From assembly GCA_963810555.1 (NCBI GenBank), contig CAWENX010000001.1, forward strand, positions 143,010 to 207,009: 64,000 nucleotides of DNA. The letters run 5' to 3'. The translations under genes were made by a program, and so were the position numbers. The stretch is from G963677325 sp963810555 (lineage in GTDB: Bacteria > Bacteroidota > Bacteroidia > Bacteroidales > Prolixibacteraceae). The notes below the pieces were generated by a model that was not told where the DNA came from, did not search any database, and saw only the letters and a program-made list of their open reading frames with translations. Below, piece by piece: positions 37,488 through 47,051 of this stretch; position 1 is the stretch's first letter; every line of letters begins with the position of its first letter.

Positions 37488-37589
37488 TTGCTGTGCTATT
37501 GCTGTGCACTTGTTGTGCTATTGCTGTGCACATGTTGTGCCTTAATAGCACAGCCAATACACAATGAGTATACAATAAATACACAACAA
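37488..37589. repeat. Mirrored array of 11-nt units (word TTGCTGTGC/GCACAGCCA)
   Basis: Five forward units begin at 37488, 37499, 37510, 37521 and 37532 (TTGCTGTGCTA, TTGCTGTGCAC, TTGTTGTGCTA, TTGCTGTGCAC, ATGTTGTGCCT). A TAA spacer follows, then four reverse units at 37546, 37557, 37568 and 37579 (TAGCACAGCCA, ATACACAATGA, GTATACAATAA, ATACACAACAA). All spacings are 11. It fills most of the gap between tex and the 37.7-kb gene. Confidence 0.82.
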
Positions 37590-37735
37590 ATTTAGCTTTG
37601 ATATAATGATAACACGGACAAATTTCGATGCGCCTCACTTTTCTGTGAAAGGGTAGGGCTTTAAATATTTTTAAAGCATTTAGGTTACGATGGTTTCTTT
37701 GGATAAACTGTATAATCAAATATATTATCTTTAAG

Positions 37736-38053
37736 ATGAATTTTTATCCATTAATTATTCATATTAAAGATTTAAAAGCTCAATTCAAAGCAGACTTTTC
37801 TGCATTGAGAGAGATTCTTAATAAGCATGATATAATTGGATTTATGCCAGATTTGCCGGAAGATGAATATGATTGTATTAACCATAGTTTACTGAGTTTA
37901 CTCAATCAAAACTGGGATTTAGATTCTTTAAAAGGATTGCTTAAATCGGAAATTGCAGAGCATTTTGGACTTAATAATGGTCAAAAATTTATTGATGAAT
38001 TAGCCATTGATATTTTTGATTGGTGGAATGAAAGAAGAATAATTACAAAGTAA
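37736..38053 (+). CDS. Small hypothetical protein, DUF1871-like
   Basis: 105 aa: ALREILNKHDIIGFMPDLPEDEYDCINHSLLSLL, then LKSEIAEHFGLN and IDIFDWWNERR. The pattern of a helix, a glycine turn and a D-E-Y-D motif resembles DUF1871 proteins. No function known. Lies between two 11-nt arrays. The start is the first ATG and no alternative fits better. Confidence 0.6.
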   Translation: MNFYPLIIHIKDLKAQFKADFSALREILNKHDIIGFMPDLPEDEYDCINHSLLSLLNQNWDLDSLKGLLKSEIAEHFGLNNGQKFIDELAIDIFDWWNERRIITK

Positions 38054-38094
38054 ATATCATAACACACACTAATTTTTTTCGTTGCGAATTAACA

Positions 38095-38160
38095 GTACCC
38101 CACGATTAACTCCTCCGTACCCTCCTCGTATTTGGCTCGCTATTGGTTCGCTATTGGCTT
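38095..38160. repeat. Array of six 11-nt units, weakly mirrored
   Basis: Units GTACCCCACGA, TTAACTCCTCC, GTACCCTCCTC, GTATTTGGCTC, GCTATTGGTTC and GCTATTGGCTT run without gaps from 38095. C/T-rich units give way to G/T-rich units halfway. The mirror symmetry is less clear than in the other islands. Confidence 0.55.
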
Positions 38161-38268
38161 AAGAGCCGGTTTAATATAATATTGGAATTGTATAAATTAT
38201 TTTAATTAATTTTGAGTAAACCATTTTAATCGTCGCTTTCATTCTTTGAATAATAACATCGTTAAATT

Positions 38269-39723
38269 ATGAAATGGTATTTTTCGATAAAAGATAGTCT
38301 TTTGAAGTTCAGCTTTGGGCTCAAGGTTCTGTCGTTTCTCAGCTTTATGGTTTGCTGTAATTTTTCAATCGCAGCAACGAAGGTTTATCCCGCTCCTGAA
38401 GGTGCAAAACTTTCGAAGATTATACTTTAATTGTTAACGGACAAAAAGTTCCTGTTTATTTCGCGCCGGGGAGGCCGGGATTGGGAGGAAATTATTCGTT
38501 TGCCTATTTCGATTGCTCAGGCGCTTCGGAGATTGCGGTAACTTCAATCTTTAAGCTGGACAGTACTATTATAAGGCCTGAAGTAAAAGCTTCCGGGAAA
38601 TCTATTTCGAATAATAAACTGAAATTTACTTTAGCCTCTTCGCCATGCCAGGTCTCCGTTGAACCTGACGGCATTAATCATCCCTTATTTATTTTTGCCA
38701 ATCCTATAGAGACAAATCCTCCCAAAGAAGGTGATCCGGGAGTGGTTTATTATGGTCCGGGAGTGCATAAACCTGGTGTTATTAAAACTTACGGATAATC
38801 AGACTCTTTATATTGCCGGAGGGGCTTTTGTAAAAGGCGGTATCAATGTTGTTGGTAAAAATGTAAGGATTATGGGGCATGGAATTCTCGACGGCCTTGA
38901 TTGGGAACGGCTGAAAGGACCTCAGCATTATCTTCTTCAGATAGAGAATTCTGATCATGTAACAGTGCAGGATATTATTTTGAAAGATTCATGGCTTTAT
39001 GCTTTCATGATTGGCGGAAGTTCAAATGTGGATGCAACCAACCTTAAAATTATAGGGACACGATGTGCCAATGAGGACGGTATAGATATCTGCAATTCGC
39101 AAAAGATGAAAATAAGGGATTGCTTTGTCCGTACGGATGATGACAATATTGCTGTAAAAGGAACAGGATATGACGCTAAACCGGTAGATTCTATATTAAT
39201 TGAAAGATGTATATTCTGGACGGACGTTGCAAATATATTTCGTATTGGAGCAGAAAGTCATGCGAGTGCTTTCCAGAATATTACAGCGAGGGATATTGAT
39301 ATAATCCATATGGAAAGTGGCCAGGAGAAGGGATCAACGTATGGTTTAAGGTATGATTTCTGTTTTACTATACAACCGGCAGAAAATTTGCCGGTAAAGA
39401 ATCTTGTTTTTGAGAACATACGCATAAATTGGGAAGGACAGTCTAATTATATTGAATGCAGGCCTTATCTGACATCATGGTCAAAACCACCTGAAGGGAA
39501 CATCGACGGGGTTTTGTTTAAAGACATAACTGCCACAGGAAAAGAGCGAAAAGGTCAGGGTCGGGTTGTAATCTGGGGCCCTACGCCTGAGCATGATGTA
39601 AAAAATGTGACCTTACAAAATGTAACCTGGTTTGGAGAATGCATTAATAAGGATTCGCGGGATGTGACGATAGCCGGAAGTGTAAGCAATATTGTATTCG
39701 ATTGCACTAAAACTTCAAAGTAA
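38269..39723 (+). CDS. Secreted GH28-like right-handed beta-helix glycosidase (frameshifted)
   Basis: About 485 aa after joining three frames. The signal peptide region (VLSFLSFMVCCNFSIAA, then TKVYPAPEGAK) starts at 38269. A shift near 38420 leads to YTLIVNGQKVPVYFAPGRPG and a second near 38790 to VIKLTDNQTLYIAGGAFVKGG. The beta-helix carries GHGILDGLDW, NEDGIDICNSQKMKIRDCFVRTDDDNIAVKG (acidic residues in the expected catalytic strand) and FRIGAES. Probably acts on pectic or similar acidic glycans, consistent with the nearby lyase. No clear transposon scars; sequence error or recent pseudogene are both possible. Confidence 0.75.
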
Positions 39724-40034
39724 GGTTTGTTAATATGGATTTTGTAAAAAACGCATAAGCCTTATAAATTGTCTTTAGTCAATTGAAATGCAATATTTTA
39801 ATTTTCTTCTTTGAAACAACAGATTGCAATGCCCTGACAGTTTTATGAGGCTTCAAATTGGAATTTTTAGGATATTAAAAATCAATGTTTTGAAATCTTT
39901 TCTTTAATACTTTAAATTGATTGAATAGAATAAATGTCATGATTTTGGACGAGAAATATTATCATGATTTTAATTTGTAAGTAAGCTTTTGTCAGAATTT
40001 TTTTGTATTATTAATATCAAGGATATATTTTTTT

Positions 40035-40042
40035 TATATTTG
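40035..40042 (+). promoter_or_regulatory. Putative -7 promoter element of spt
   Basis: TATATTTG fits TAnnTTTG, 32 bp before the spt ATG. A well-spaced -33 TTTG is not obvious. The gap 39724-40034 shows nothing else. Confidence 0.4.
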
Positions 40043-40073
40043 GCATGAATTTCATAAATATTAACTAAACCAG

Positions 40074-41282
40074 ATGGGACTCTTAAGAGCTAAGCTGTCT
40101 AAGTACGATGCCCCACAGAAATTAATGAAGGAAGGCATATATCCCTTTTTTCGGGAAATTGAATCTGATCAGGACACGGAAGTAATGATTCACGGGAAAA
40201 AAGTTCTGATGTTTGGATCAAACAGTTACCTGGGGCTTACCAATCACCCTAAAATTAAGGAAGCCGCTAAAAAGGCAATTGATAAATATGGAACCGGATG
40301 CGCAGGATCTCGTTTCCTGAATGGCACTCTCGATATCCATATAGAACTGGAGAATAAGCTGGCCAGGCTTGTTCAAAAAGAAGCGGTTGTTTGTTTCAGC
40401 ACCGGTTTCCAGGTTAATCTGGGTGTAGTTTCACTTTTGGCCGGACGCAACGATTATTTGTTGCTTGATGAACTGGATCATGCTTCGATAATTGAAGGAA
40501 GCAGGCTTTCCTTCTCGAAGGTTCTCAAATTTGAACATAATGATATGGTCTCTTTGGAGAGCAAGTTGAGATTGTGCGATCCTTATGCTGTAAAATTGAT
40601 TGTTGCTGACGGTGTTTTTTCTATGGAGGGTGATATTATTAATTTGCCTGAAGTGGTGCGTCTGTCAAAAAAATACAATGCTTCAATCATGATTGATGAT
40701 GCCCATTCCCTTGGTATTTTGGGGAAGAACGGAGCAGGTACTGCTTCCCATTTTGGCCTCACAGGAGATGTGGATTTAATAATGGGAACTTTTTCTAAAT
40801 CACTCGCTTCTTTGGGAGGATTCATAGCAGGAGATAAAGAGGTGGTTAATTATATCAAGCACAATTCACGTTCCCTTTTATTCAGTGCAAGTATGACTCC
40901 GGCTTCAGTCGCAACAGTATTATGCGCAATTGATATTATGGAAAGCGAACCTGAAAGGATAGAACATCTTTGGAACATTACCCATTATGCAAATGAAAAA
41001 TTTAAAGCCAAGGGTTTTGACACAGGGAAGTCGGAATCACCAATTATCCCTTTATTCATTCGCGATGACGTTAAGGCATTAAAGATGGCCCAGACACTTC
41101 TGGAGGAAGGTGTATTTGTTAATCCTGTGGTATCCCCCGGGGTTCCTAAAGAAGACAGTCTGATAAGGTTTTCATTAATGGCTACTCATACATTTGAACA
41201 GGTCGATATCGCTATAGAAAAAATAACAAAGTGTGCGTGCAACCTGGATATCATTAAGCTGGCAGAAGTTTATAACTCTTAA
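40074..41282 (+). CDS. spt: Serine palmitoyltransferase (alpha-oxoamine synthase family)
   Basis: 402-aa PLP enzyme. It matches the Bacteroides Spt pattern rather than BioF or Kbl: start MGLLRAKLSKYDAPQKLM, GSRFLNGTLDIHIELE, DELDHASIIEGSRLSF (His136 stacks on PLP), VDGVFSMEGD-type VADGVFSMEG, IDDAHSLG (Asp208/209, His211), and the PLP lysine Lys242 in GTFSKSLASLGGF. It condenses serine with palmitoyl-CoA to 3-ketodihydrosphingosine, the first step of sphingolipid synthesis in Bacteroidota. The SDR gene 232 bp downstream may supply the ketone reductase (inference). Confidence 0.88.
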   Translation: MGLLRAKLSKYDAPQKLMKEGIYPFFREIESDQDTEVMIHGKKVLMFGSNSYLGLTNHPKIKEAAKKAIDKYGTGCAGSRFLNGTLDIHIELENKLARLVQKEAVVCFSTGFQVNLGVVSLLAGRNDYLLLDELDHASIIEGSRLSFSKVLKFEHNDMVSLESKLRLCDPYAVKLIVADGVFSMEGDIINLPEVVRLSKKYNASIMIDDAHSLGILGKNGAGTASHFGLTGDVDLIMGTFSKSLASLGGFIAGDKEVVNYIKHNSRSLLFSASMTPASVATVLCAIDIMESEPERIEHLWNITHYANEKFKAKGFDTGKSESPIIPLFIRDDVKALKMAQTLLEEGVFVNPVVSPGVPKEDSLIRFSLMATHTFEQVDIAIEKITKCACNLDIIKLAEVYNS

Positions 41283-41350
41283 TTCAGGCTATTGCGTTAT
41301 AGGCTAAAGGAGAGTAAACAGTGTATAGTATACATTATTTCTTAGAATAC

Positions 41351-41452
41351 GAGAAAATGAGAGGGTGTGAATTTGTGAACATGAGAAAATGAGAAAGTAA
41401 GAAAATCATACTCTCACTTCTTCACACATTCTCACCTTCTTATTCTTTCATG
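41351..41452. repeat. Mirrored array of 8-nt units (GAGAAAAT / ATTCTCAC type)
   Basis: Seven forward units from 41351: GAGAAAAT, GAGAGGGT, GTGAATTT, GTGAACAT, GAGAAAAT, GAGAAAGT, AAGAAAAT. After a short centre, reverse units ATACTCTC, ACTTCTTC, ACACATTC, TCACCTTC, TTATTCTT follow. The period is 8 in both arms. It occupies the spt-SDR gap. Confidence 0.65.
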
Positions 41453-41514
41453 AAGCTACCTTCCAAGAAATTGAACTTCGTGTAAATCTTCAATAATTCG
41501 TGTAATTCGTTACT

Positions 41515-42321
41515 ATGCAAAAGGTTATTTTTATCACCGGAGTCTCTTCAGGGTTTGGGAAAAGTATGTCTGAATTTTTAGAAGGGAAAGGCTTTATAGT
41601 TTATGGCACAAGCCGGAGAACTCTGGAAGGTGTTCAAAAATATAAAGTTCTGAAAGCGGATGTTACGGATAAGTCTTCTGTTGATGATGCGGTTCAGACT
41701 ATTCTTAGGGAAGAAGGACGAATAGATGTATTGATTAATAATGCTGGTATGGGTATATCAGGACCAATAGAGTTTTCTTCGACTGAAGACATTAAACTTC
41801 AGATGGATACTAATTTCATTGGCACTGTAAACATGATTCAATCTGTTTTACCAGCGATGAGAAAACAGAGATCGGGCACGATAATAAATATTAGTTCTAT
41901 TGGTGGTATAATGGGATTACCTTACCAGGGATTTTATTCGGCCAGTAAATTTGCAATTGAAGGATTGAGCGAGGCTCTTAGGATGGAACTTAAACCATTC
42001 AATATAAAGGTAGTTGTCATAAGACCAGGAGATTTCTTCACAGGTTTTACTTCAAACCGAAGGATAGAAAAAGAATTAAATGCAAATGGTCCTTATGAAA
42101 AGCAGTTACTGAAAACGATGGGTATAATCGAGTCGGATGAGAAAAAAGGACTTAAGCCGGATTATCTGGCACGCAAAATATACAGGATTATTCAATCCAA
42201 AAATCCCAGTTCACATTATATTATCGCCTCCCCTGAACAGAAACTTGCGATAATACTTAAGAAATATTTGCCCGGTTCATTGTTTTCAGGAATTCTTAGC
42301 TCCCATTACGGTATCAAATAG
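41515..42321 (+). CDS. Short-chain dehydrogenase/reductase (candidate 3-ketosphinganine reductase)
   Basis: 268-aa classical SDR. Cofactor loop TGVSSGFGK (residues 8-16), NNAG, catalytic Ser in INISSIGG and YSASK (Tyr and Lys). The family reduces or oxidises keto/hydroxy groups with NAD(P)H. Its position after spt makes a sphingolipid ketoreductase role attractive, but the sequence alone does not prove it; many SDRs are neighbours by chance. C-terminal hydrophobic segment KKYLPGSLFSGILSS. Confidence 0.8.
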   Translation: MQKVIFITGVSSGFGKSMSEFLEGKGFIVYGTSRRTLEGVQKYKVLKADVTDKSSVDDAVQTILREEGRIDVLINNAGMGISGPIEFSSTEDIKLQMDTNFIGTVNMIQSVLPAMRKQRSGTIINISSIGGIMGLPYQGFYSASKFAIEGLSEALRMELKPFNIKVVVIRPGDFFTGFTSNRRIEKELNANGPYEKQLLKTMGIIESDEKKGLKPDYLARKIYRIIQSKNPSSHYIIASPEQKLAIILKKYLPGSLFSGILSSHYGIK

Positions 42322-42345
42322 GCCATAGACGACAGTGTTCCAGAG

Positions 42346-44370
42346 TTACAGGTTTTCAGAGTTCCAATTAATTTCCTTGTCTTTAATTTGAATTTCCGAA
42401 AATAATTCCCTTGCATTTGTAATTTGTTCCGATTTTCCCAGGATATAAGCGATATCGCCTGTTAAAAACATAGTTTTTGAAGTTGGATGTTCGATGATCT
42501 TGTCATTTCTTTTTAAAGCTACCAAAGTTATTCCGTATTGATTTCTTAATTGTGATTCCAATAGTGTTTTACCTAAAAGAGGTGATCCTTCCCCGATTTT
42601 AAGAGCCACAATTTCAATATTGGGGATTTCTTTCAGTATATTATATTTTGCTGCGTCAGTTTTTTTATAAAAGATTCCATAATGGTCGTCCCTGATTTCT
42701 GCAATAACTCTGTCAATCTCTTTTTGGGGAAGAAGAAAGCTGTTGAGAACCCTTTCAAACAAATCAATTGCTGTTTCGAATTCTTCAGGTATCACCACAT
42801 TTGCACCAATCCGGTATAATTCTTCTATATCTTCGACATGTTTGGATCTGACCAGGATAAATGCATGCTTATTTAATTGCCTTACACGATCAACTATTGC
42901 CATTGACACAATCAAATCTCCAACCGAAACGAGTATAATTTTTGCTGTATCTACTTGTGCCTTTTGTAATATTGGTAAATTAACAGCGTCTCCGTATAAA
43001 ACAGTTTCACCCATATCCTGTTTTTTACGAACTATGGCAGGATCAAAAACTATTGAAATATAAGGAATATTGACATGTTGTGCCATAATGGAAAGATTCA
43101 GCGCCCTTGAATCTTTACCTATCAGAACCAGGTGATTACTCAGTTTAGGAATATCTATTTGTCTCAGGGGAAACATTCCTTCGACAAGAGATTTTGGCAG
43201 GGGCAGTTTTAATAATAATTCTGCTATCGGATTGCCCAATTGTATCAGGAAAGGGGAAACCGACATAGTAATAATAGCAACGGAAAGAAATAACTGATAA
43301 AAATTCTCTGATAATATTTCATAGTTGAGCCCCATTTTTGCAAGAATGAAAGAAAATTCACCAACCTGGCTTAGAGCAAAACCGACAAGAACAGTTCCCT
43401 TAAATGTATGACCTAAAAGAAATGCGGTAAATCCTGCAATAATCAGTTTAATCAAAATGACAATAAGCACAGTAAAAATCACAAGATTCAGATGATGATA
43501 GACAAAATTCAAATTCAGTAACATTCCTATGGAAACGAAGAAAAAGCTTGTGAAAGTATCACGGAAAGGAATCAGATTGCCAAAAGCATTGTGGCTGTAC
43601 TCTGATTGAGAAACCATTAATCCAGCAAGAAATGCTCCAAAAGCCAAAGTAATTCCAAGTCGGGAAGTAAGAAGTGCAACAGAAAGACATATTAAAAGAA
43701 TGCTCATCAGGAACAACTCCTGGTTTTTAGTCATCGCTATCCAATGTAATACCCTGGGTATTAGCCATTTATTTCCTATATAAACAAGGCTGACGATTAT
43801 TATTGTTTTAAAAATAAGGGCAATAAAATCATGACCTAAATTCGCTTCTTTACCGCTAAAAAATGGTACAAAAAGTAATAAAGGAATTAAAATCAAATCC
43901 TGAAAAATCAGAATGCCTACAACGGTACGTCCATAATTAGAAGTGATTTCTGATCTTTGCTGTAAAATCTTAAGAACAACAGCTGTACTGCTTAAAGCTG
44001 TTAAAAAGCCTATAAATAGTGCACCTTTCCAGTCCATCTTGTAGACTGTTGCAATAAACATTGAGATTAAAGCAGTAAGTATGAATTGTAAGAGACCTCC
44101 CAAAAATACAACCCGTCTGATTTTTAAAAGATGCTGGAGGCTGAATTCCATGCCGATAGTGAACATCAGAATGACAACTCCTATTTCTGCCATTAAATCG
44201 ATCTCCTGTGGTGAATGAATCAAATTCATTAAAAATGGGCCGGAAAGGATTCCTGTAAGCAAATAACCCACGATGGTGGGAATTTTGATTTTTGTGAAAA
44301 GGAAGTTTACAAGTGTCGAAAGAAAAAATATAATTAATACATCTTTTAATATAACATAATCCATATGCAT
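42346..44370 (-). CDS. Kef/CPA2-type monovalent cation:proton antiporter with TrkA domains
   Basis: 674 aa. Residues 1-385 form about twelve membrane helices with the CPA2 motifs (TIVGYLLTGILSGPFLM, ALSSTAVVLKIL, LALAFGAFLAGLMVS-type ITLAFGAFLAGLMVSQS). Residues about 410-530 are a TrkA-N Rossmann domain (LVLIGKDSRALNLSIMAQ, VLYGDAVNLPILQKA). Residues 580-665 form a TrkA-C domain (NIEIVALKIGEGSPLLGKTLLESQLR). Exports K+ or Na+ in exchange for H+, gated by nucleotide or another ligand. Intact, monocistronic. Confidence 0.92.
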   Translation of the reverse strand: MHMDYVILKDVLIIFFLSTLVNFLFTKIKIPTIVGYLLTGILSGPFLMNLIHSPQEIDLMAEIGVVILMFTIGMEFSLQHLLKIRRVVFLGGLLQFILTALISMFIATVYKMDWKGALFIGFLTALSSTAVVLKILQQRSEITSNYGRTVVGILIFQDLILIPLLLFVPFFSGKEANLGHDFIALIFKTIIIVSLVYIGNKWLIPRVLHWIAMTKNQELFLMSILLICLSVALLTSRLGITLAFGAFLAGLMVSQSEYSHNAFGNLIPFRDTFTSFFFVSIGMLLNLNFVYHHLNLVIFTVLIVILIKLIIAGFTAFLLGHTFKGTVLVGFALSQVGEFSFILAKMGLNYEILSENFYQLFLSVAIITMSVSPFLIQLGNPIAELLLKLPLPKSLVEGMFPLRQIDIPKLSNHLVLIGKDSRALNLSIMAQHVNIPYISIVFDPAIVRKKQDMGETVLYGDAVNLPILQKAQVDTAKIILVSVGDLIVSMAIVDRVRQLNKHAFILVRSKHVEDIEELYRIGANVVIPEEFETAIDLFERVLNSFLLPQKEIDRVIAEIRDDHYGIFYKKTDAAKYNILKEIPNIEIVALKIGEGSPLLGKTLLESQLRNQYGITLVALKRNDKIIEHPTSKTMFLTGDIAYILGKSEQITNARELFSEIQIKDKEINWNSENL

Positions 44371-44604
44371 TCAATCTATAAGAAGTATCTAATAATGGCT
44401 TTTGCGGACAAACCTTACATTCTTAAAATATAATCCTTATTTGTCATAGAGCGAATATAATAAATATGGACGTCATTTTTATTTATTTTATTTTTTATGT
44501 TCCGAAATTATTTTCAAAAGTCCTTCAGATTATTTTCAGACATTATGATTTTGGATGAAGAAGAATATGAAATTCTTTACTGGGAATAATAAAGAAAAGT
44601 AAAC

Positions 44605-44632
44605 TTTGATAAGCTGAAAATCATTACTTTTG
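44605..44632 (+). promoter_or_regulatory. Putative promoter of the NmrA-like gene
   Basis: TTTG at 44605-44608, 16 bp, then TACTTTTG at 44625-44632 (fits TAnnTTTG). The chosen start is at 44681. This also argues against the upstream ATG at 44630. Confidence 0.5.
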
Positions 44633-44680
44633 CAATCTTACTTAGGGGAAATTTTTAAATTTAATCTGAGAGAGAATTAT

Positions 44681-45550
44681 ATGGAGAGGATTTTGATAAC
44701 AGGTGCTACCGGCAATGTTGGTTTAGCAACACTAAGATTGCTTGATAGCAGAAGTTATCCCGATGTTGAGGTTATAGCTGCTGTGCGCGATATCGATCGC
44801 GCGCGAAATATGGAAGGGATCAGTCATTGCAGATTTCGTATTTTGGAATTCGATGAACCGGAGACATATAAGGATGTACTTGAAGGTATAACAAAGATCG
44901 TATTAATCCGCCCTAATCAGGTTTCGGATGTTTCAAGATATATTTTTCCTTTTCTCACAAAAGCAGAGAAAACAGGGGTTAAACAGATTGTCTTTATATC
45001 AATTATTGGCGCTGAACGCAACAGGATATTTGCCAATCACAGAATGGAAAATCATTTTAAGAGACTTTCTATCCCTTCAACTATACTCCGTGCCTCTCTT
45101 TATATGCAAAATTTTATATCATTTCATCGTCATGATATACAGATGCATGACAGAATTAATATTCCGGGTGGTATAGGTTTGGTTAATTTCATTGATGTCA
45201 GGGATATTGCGGAAGTGATTGCAGAAGTATTGATGAATTCCGGAGATGACAATCAGGCTTATGAACTTACTGGTCCTGAGTCATTTGATTTTTATCAAAT
45301 TGCTAAGATGTTTACAAAAGAATTGGGTCGGGAAATCAAATATACGAGACCATCGGTCATTAAATTTGTTCGTCAGAAACTTACGGACCGAAAACAGATT
45401 CTACCTGTAGTTACTCTCTCAACCCTTTATAATGCTGCCAGAATTGGAAAAATGAATTTCATAACTGACACAGTTCGTCAACTTACCGGGCATGAACCTC
45501 ATAGTTTTCAGGATTTTATCCACGAATACAGGGATTTGTGGATAAAATAA
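44681..45550 (+). CDS. NmrA-like NAD(P)-binding protein
   Basis: 289 aa from Met at 44681 (MERILITGATGNVGLATLRLL). TGATGNVG is the TGxxGxxG loop. IVFISIIGAERNRIFANHRMENHFKR and ILRASLYMQNF fit the NmrA/quinone oxidoreductase-2-like (QorB) group of atypical SDRs, which act as redox sensors or NAD(P)H-quinone reductases. The start at 44681 is preferred since the earlier ATG lies over the promoter. Substrate unknown. Confidence 0.85.
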   Translation: MERILITGATGNVGLATLRLLDSRSYPDVEVIAAVRDIDRARNMEGISHCRFRILEFDEPETYKDVLEGITKIVLIRPNQVSDVSRYIFPFLTKAEKTGVKQIVFISIIGAERNRIFANHRMENHFKRLSIPSTILRASLYMQNFISFHRHDIQMHDRINIPGGIGLVNFIDVRDIAEVIAEVLMNSGDDNQAYELTGPESFDFYQIAKMFTKELGREIKYTRPSVIKFVRQKLTDRKQILPVVTLSTLYNAARIGKMNFITDTVRQLTGHEPHSFQDFIHEYRDLWIK

Positions 45551-45584
45551 GGATGTGCTGATGTGCTGTGGTTGGGAACAGGGA

Positions 45585-45630
45585 ACAGTAATATCAGTAA
45601 TCAGTGAACAGTAATCAGTGAACAGTGATC
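45585..45630. repeat. Short 7-nt repeats (CAGTAAT/CAGTGAA)
   Basis: CAGTAAT and CAGTGAA words alternate for about 45 bp in the gap between the NmrA-like gene and the lipoprotein gene (convergent genes). No coding potential. Similar small-word repeats are at 51664-51767. Confidence 0.5.
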
Positions 45631-45662
45631 AGTTTCTGAAACTATTAATTCTTAATTCGTAA

Positions 45663-47051
45663 TTATTTCAGAGGATTCGGAATCCGGATTAAATCTGTCC
45701 TGGTCTTTCCGTTCTCAGTTATTCGCGCAAGGGTGTAAACGTCGCCGTTCGATCCGACGGCAATCGAATTCACATATAATGGTCTTTGTCCGTCCGGATA
45801 GAAAATAGCACCATGATCTTCATATTTTGAAGTCGGTATATCATAAGTAATCAGGTGTAGATCTTCAAGGCCTTTGGCTTCCCCCATAGCTGTAGTCGCT
45901 TTACCGGTAACACGTTTCCCGTCAATGTAAATAGGACCTCCGGTCAGATAATAAAGTGTTCGTCCATCAGGTCCAAGTATAAAACCAAGATATCCGTAAC
46001 TAAACTCGTCAAACATCCCGCTTAGTTTGGAAGGTACAGAAGTGATTCTGTCAAGAACTTCAACACGGGGTATACGGGGATTGAACCGGAAGAGATATCC
46101 AGAATTGCCGTGTACTGCATATATCATCTTTCCTGCCGGATACCATATGGCCTGACGCCAGTTGTATGCCATTGTTCCGGGTGAGGAGGGATCGTATGTG
46201 CCAAAATAATCTTTCCTCAGATTTTCTCCTTCTACAGGTACCACCTTATCCTCTCCGAGACGGCATTGTAAAATTGTTCCTTCTGCGGTAGTCATGTAAA
46301 CTGTACCATCATCGGGATCAATGACAATTGAACGGCATACTGTCCTGAAATCTTTACCTTTGCCTTTTTCTCCCTCACCTGTTACAGGTCCTAAATCTTT
46401 CAGTTCTTTTGTTGCAAGATTATATCTGAAAAAATAGGCTGTTGGCCAGGTCAGACCGTAAATAATTCCACGGATTGTATCCATGTTCATAGTAATGATG
46501 CCTTCCTGATGAGGGGCAATAGCAAGGTTCTCAAATTTGTGTGTTTTCAGGTCATACGAAAGCAGATGGCCTCCAGGGTAGGGTTTATAACCTTTGGTGG
46601 GAATTCCTGTGGTTTCCATGCCATCCACTATACTGTAATAGCCAAGGTGAGTGGCAAAGTATAGTTTTCCTTTTGATTCTACAAATCTTACATGACTCTT
46701 TCCCTGGACAATGGTTTTGAGGCCTTTCTCACCGCAAGCTTCTGTAAGATCGCCGACATGTTCTATTTTGGATGTCTTAGGATCAAAGGAATACATTTGT
46801 CCACCTGTATCAATTTCCTGAGAGCAAAGGACATAATAGATCTTTCCATCGCTCGCCGAAGATATTCCGTTATAAGTATCGTGGGCTAACTCAAATCCTG
46901 AATTGTAAGGAGTAGCTATCAGTTTTTTAGGCTGGTCAACTGTCGATTGTTTTTCAGCTGGAACTTCCGTAGTAGTTTTGCCAGCTTGATTACAACTTAT
47001 TATAAATGCCGCAGGTAATAATATTGAAAAAAAGAGTTGATGTACTTTCAT
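45663..47051 (-). CDS. Beta-propeller lipoprotein of unknown function
   Basis: 462 aa. Lipobox FIISC with Cys20 after a 19-residue signal, so anchored in a membrane. Repeated blades of about 45-60 residues follow (YDLKTHKFENLAIAPHQEGIITM, YGLTWPTAYFFRYNLATKELKDLGPV, VYMTTAEGTILQCRLGEDK), a seven- or eight-bladed propeller. No catalytic motif recognised. Divergent from the Tat-exported isomerase-like gene, with a large palindromic element between them. Confidence 0.75.
   Translation of the reverse strand: MKVHQLFFSILLPAAFIISCNQAGKTTTEVPAEKQSTVDQPKKLIATPYNSGFELAHDTYNGISSASDGKIYYVLCSQEIDTGGQMYSFDPKTSKIEHVGDLTEACGEKGLKTIVQGKSHVRFVESKGKLYFATHLGYYSIVDGMETTGIPTKGYKPYPGGHLLSYDLKTHKFENLAIAPHQEGIITMNMDTIRGIIYGLTWPTAYFFRYNLATKELKDLGPVTGEGEKGKGKDFRTVCRSIVIDPDDGTVYMTTAEGTILQCRLGEDKVVPVEGENLRKDYFGTYDPSSPGTMAYNWRQAIWYPAGKMIYAVHGNSGYLFRFNPRIPRVEVLDRITSVPSKLSGMFDEFSYGYLGFILGPDGRTLYYLTGGPIYIDGKRVTGKATTAMGEAKGLEDLHLITYDIPTSKYEDHGAIFYPDGQRPLYVNSIAVGSNGDVYTLARITENGKTRTDLIRIPNPLK

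Noticed and set aside
37488..37589. CRISPR array
   Set aside because: Units are contiguous 11-mers without spacers, and the second half is inverted; no cas genes in the window.
42743..43063. 106-aa plus-strand frame inside the Kef-type gene
   Set aside because: Antisense of the TrkA-N domain; no independent support.
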